Of a DNA stretch of 6,256 nt, positions 4,806 through 6,256 are shown in pieces. The stretch is from Nitrospirota bacterium (GTDB lineage Bacteria; Nitrospinota; Nitrospinia; Nitrospinales; Nitrospinaceae). The position numbers and the translations under genes were made by a program. The stretch is taken from contig QIDN01000064.1 in the NCBI GenBank assembly GCA_003229345.1, positions 1 through 6,256 of the forward strand. Reading direction: 5' to 3'. Position 1 is the stretch's first letter. Every line of letters begins with the position of its first letter. The notes under the pieces were generated by a model. The model was not told the DNA's origin and ran no database searches. It saw only the letters and a program-made list of their open reading frames with translations.

Positions 4806-5569
4806 TGACGCGTTTTGGATGAGGTGGGCCGCTGGTCGAAAAAGTGAAACACTTCCCCGCCATTGATAGACAAGGGTTTCTTCTGGTAGTCGAGGGGATG
4901 GTCGACACCCGGCTGAATGGTTCCGTCCACCGAGTAAGGGCCGTAATCCGCCCAGTAATTGCGCTTGCGGGAATCGGTAAACTCGATTTGGGTGATGTAT
5001 TTGACGTTCTTGTAACCGTACTTGAACGGCGCTATCAGGCTAAGGGGGAATCCGTGATCCTTGGTCAACGGCTGATCGTTCATGCGCAGGACCATCAGCA
5101 CCCGCGGCCTCAGCAATTCTTCCAGTGTGTAACTTTCGTAATAGGAATCCGCGGATTGAAAAGTAACGTATTTCGCCTTTGGGTCCGGTTGCACCCGGTC
5201 GACCAGATCCTGAAACCGGAAGCCCTCCCACTTGGCTTTAGCGGACCAACATTCCACGCATTTGAGACGAGATACCTGCGACACTCTGGGAAAGCCGAAC
5301 AGGTCTTCGTATCCCAGGGCCAACTTATGCTTCACCATGCCGCCCACCGCCAAGCTCCACTCCTGAACATTCACACCGAGAAACGGGTTGGCGCTTCTGA
5401 TAAAAAATCCAGGTACGTCCCGGTTCTGAATATAATTTTCAGGGATATTCTTGTTGGTTTGAAAATTAACCGTCCCCGCGCTCTTGTTCGGCCACAACGA
5501 AGCGAGTGCGGAAAACGAAAACACCTTCAGAAATAAACGGCGGTTCAATTTGAATCGCAACCCGAACAT
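4802..5569 (-). CDS. Tat-exported molybdopterin oxidoreductase, MsrP/YedY-like (sulfite oxidase fold)
   Basis: A 255-residue protein with a twin-arginine signal NRRLFLK (Arg10-Arg11) and a hydrophobic stretch to about residue 26, so it is exported folded with its cofactor. The molybdenum-ligand region RLKCVECWSAKAKWEGF (101-117) aligns with YedY RCVEAWSM..WIGF, making Cys104 the expected Mo ligand; Cys107 is extra. GFPLSLIAPFKYGYKNVKYITQIEF (173-197) and the later YGPY...PGVDHP (209-225) are also MsrP-like. Known of MsrP: it reduces methionine sulfoxide in periplasmic proteins with electrons from the haem protein MsrQ. No msrQ is visible, and the protein is shorter than E. coli MsrP (334), so the substrate remains open. 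The ATG follows the dapB stop by one base, with AAGAGG eight bases upstream as SD. Its stop overlaps the start of the FGE-domain lipoprotein. Confidence 0.9.
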   Translation of the reverse strand: MFGLRFKLNRRLFLKVFSFSALASLWPNKSAGTVNFQTNKNIPENYIQNRDVPGFFIRSANPFLGVNVQEWSLAVGGMVKHKLALGYEDLFGFPRVSQVSRLKCVECWSAKAKWEGFRFQDLVDRVQPDPKAKYVTFQSADSYYESYTLEELLRPRVLMVLRMNDQPLTKDHGFPLSLIAPFKYGYKNVKYITQIEFTDSRKRNYWADYGPYSVDGTIQPGVDHPLDYQKKPLSINGGEVFHFFDQRPTSSKTRQ

Positions 5570-5570
5570 T

Positions 5571-6256
5571 TTACTTGCCTCTTAAACCCAGCACGTCCTG
5601 CATATCATACAACCCCGACGGCTGATCGACCACCCATTGGGCGGCGCGAATGGAACCACGCGCAAAGGTTTCCCGGCTCTGCGCCCGGTGAAAAAATTCC
5701 AGTGTCTCACCCATGCCGCCAAACATCACCCGGTGCTCACCGACAATATCCCCGGCCCGCAGAGTATGCACACCGATCTCCTTCGGCCCACGCCCCTCGC
5801 TGAACCCTTTGCGGCCGTATACACCGACTTCGTTCAAATCGCGCTCCAGCGCGTCCGCAACTATCTCGGACAGGCGCACGGCAGTGCCGCTGGGCGCATC
5901 CTTCTTGAACTTGTGATGCGCTTCCACAATCTCAACATCATACGCGTCGCCCAATATCTTCGCAACGTCCCCCACCACCTTGAACAACACGTTGACCCCG
6001 ATACTCATATTGGGCGCAGACACGCAACGAATGGTTTTTGCCGCTTTCTTGATCTGATCCTTCTCCGCTTCGGAAAACCCGGTAGTACCAAAGACCACGG
6101 ATTTCTTCTGCGTCACGGCTTCCTTCAGGGTCCGCATGCTGGACTCGGGCGTGGAAAAATCGATGACCACGTCGCAGGTGCGCATCATTTTCTCCAAGTC
6201 GTCGTGCAGAGAAATATTTTTCTTTCCGATACCCGCCAACTCGCCCACGTCCTGCC
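5571..6256 (-). CDS. dapB: 4-hydroxy-tetrahydrodipicolinate reductase (DapB), N-terminus outside the window
   Basis: The frame runs to the window edge; about 48 N-terminal residues are missing, including the GxxGRMG nucleotide-binding loop, so the GTG at 6248 is internal. What remains follows E. coli DapB throughout: GELAG at the edge, DVVIDFSTPE, VVFGTTGF, APNMSIGVNVLFK, EAHHKFKKDAPSGTA with the catalytic His-His and the substrate lysine (E. coli His159/His160/Lys163), RAGDIVGEHRVMF and the C-terminal SGLYDMQDVL. DapB reduces 4-hydroxy-tetrahydrodipicolinate with NAD(P)H in the cytoplasm, in the lysine and diaminopimelate pathway. No residue that can be checked is lost. It is the first gene visible of a leftward operon, ending one base before the molybdoenzyme start; other dap genes may lie upstream outside the window. 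Confidence 0.95.
   Translation of the reverse strand, partial: QDVGELAGIGKKNISLHDDLEKMMRTCDVVIDFSTPESSMRTLKEAVTQKKSVVFGTTGFSEAEKDQIKKAAKTIRCVSAPNMSIGVNVLFKVVGDVAKILGDAYDVEIVEAHHKFKKDAPSGTAVRLSEIVADALERDLNEVGVYGRKGFSEGRGPKEIGVHTLRAGDIVGEHRVMFGGMGETLEFFHRAQSRETFARGSIRAAQWVVDQPSGLYDMQDVLGLRGK

Noticed and set aside
4844..5536. Plus-strand frame of 230 codons
   Set aside because: It is the shadow of the MsrP/YedY-like gene, whose Tat motif, Mo-ligand region and operon spacing are clear on the minus strand.

Overview
The window looks like a chromosomal segment of a free-living Gram-negative bacterium of moderate GC. It carries two lipoproteins with clear lipoboxes, a Tat-exported molybdoenzyme, a CcdA-type membrane thiol transporter, lysine/peptidoglycan precursor synthesis (DapB) and a large multidomain hybrid sensor kinase. 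There is no phage, IS, CRISPR, tRNA or rRNA gene. The taxon cannot be fixed from this sequence; a Nitrospinota-, Nitrospirota- or deltaproteobacteria-like lineage is only a guess.

Plus strand, left part: the C-terminal third of a CcdA/DsbD-family protein (1-363), a weak terminator-like hairpin, then a small DUF4410-like lipoprotein (449-928). A 492-base gap (929-1420) follows, and it is the most interesting part of the window. Inside it lies a compact candidate structured RNA (about 1109-1286). It has a plausible sigma70 promoter, a 12-bp hairpin whose loop can form a 7-bp pseudoknot, a 15-base perfect complement of the universal 3' end of 16S rRNA, a 14-codon mini-ORF placed correctly behind that complement, a long hairpin, and a textbook Rho-independent terminator. 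The bases before the 16S complement resemble the 16S anti-Shine-Dalgarno sequence, so they can pair with it. That pairing competes with the pseudoknot, which makes a switch-like architecture. The terminator arm also has an alternative pairing partner, as in attenuators.

Plus strand, centre: an 865-residue hybrid histidine kinase (1421-4018) with a CHASE8-like periplasmic sensor, HAMP, coiled coil, PAS, HisKA, HATPase and receiver domains. A small promoter-like element and a repeat of the anti-SD-like box precede it. No partner regulator is visible.

Minus strand, right part: a tight operon read leftwards. It holds dapB (5571-6256, N-terminus outside the window), one base, a Tat-exported MsrP/YedY-like molybdopterin oxidoreductase (4802-5569), a 4-base overlap, and an FGE-sulfatase-domain lipoprotein (4068-4805). 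The last two are probably translationally coupled and act together in the cell envelope. The kinase and this operon converge, with 49 bases between their stop codons.
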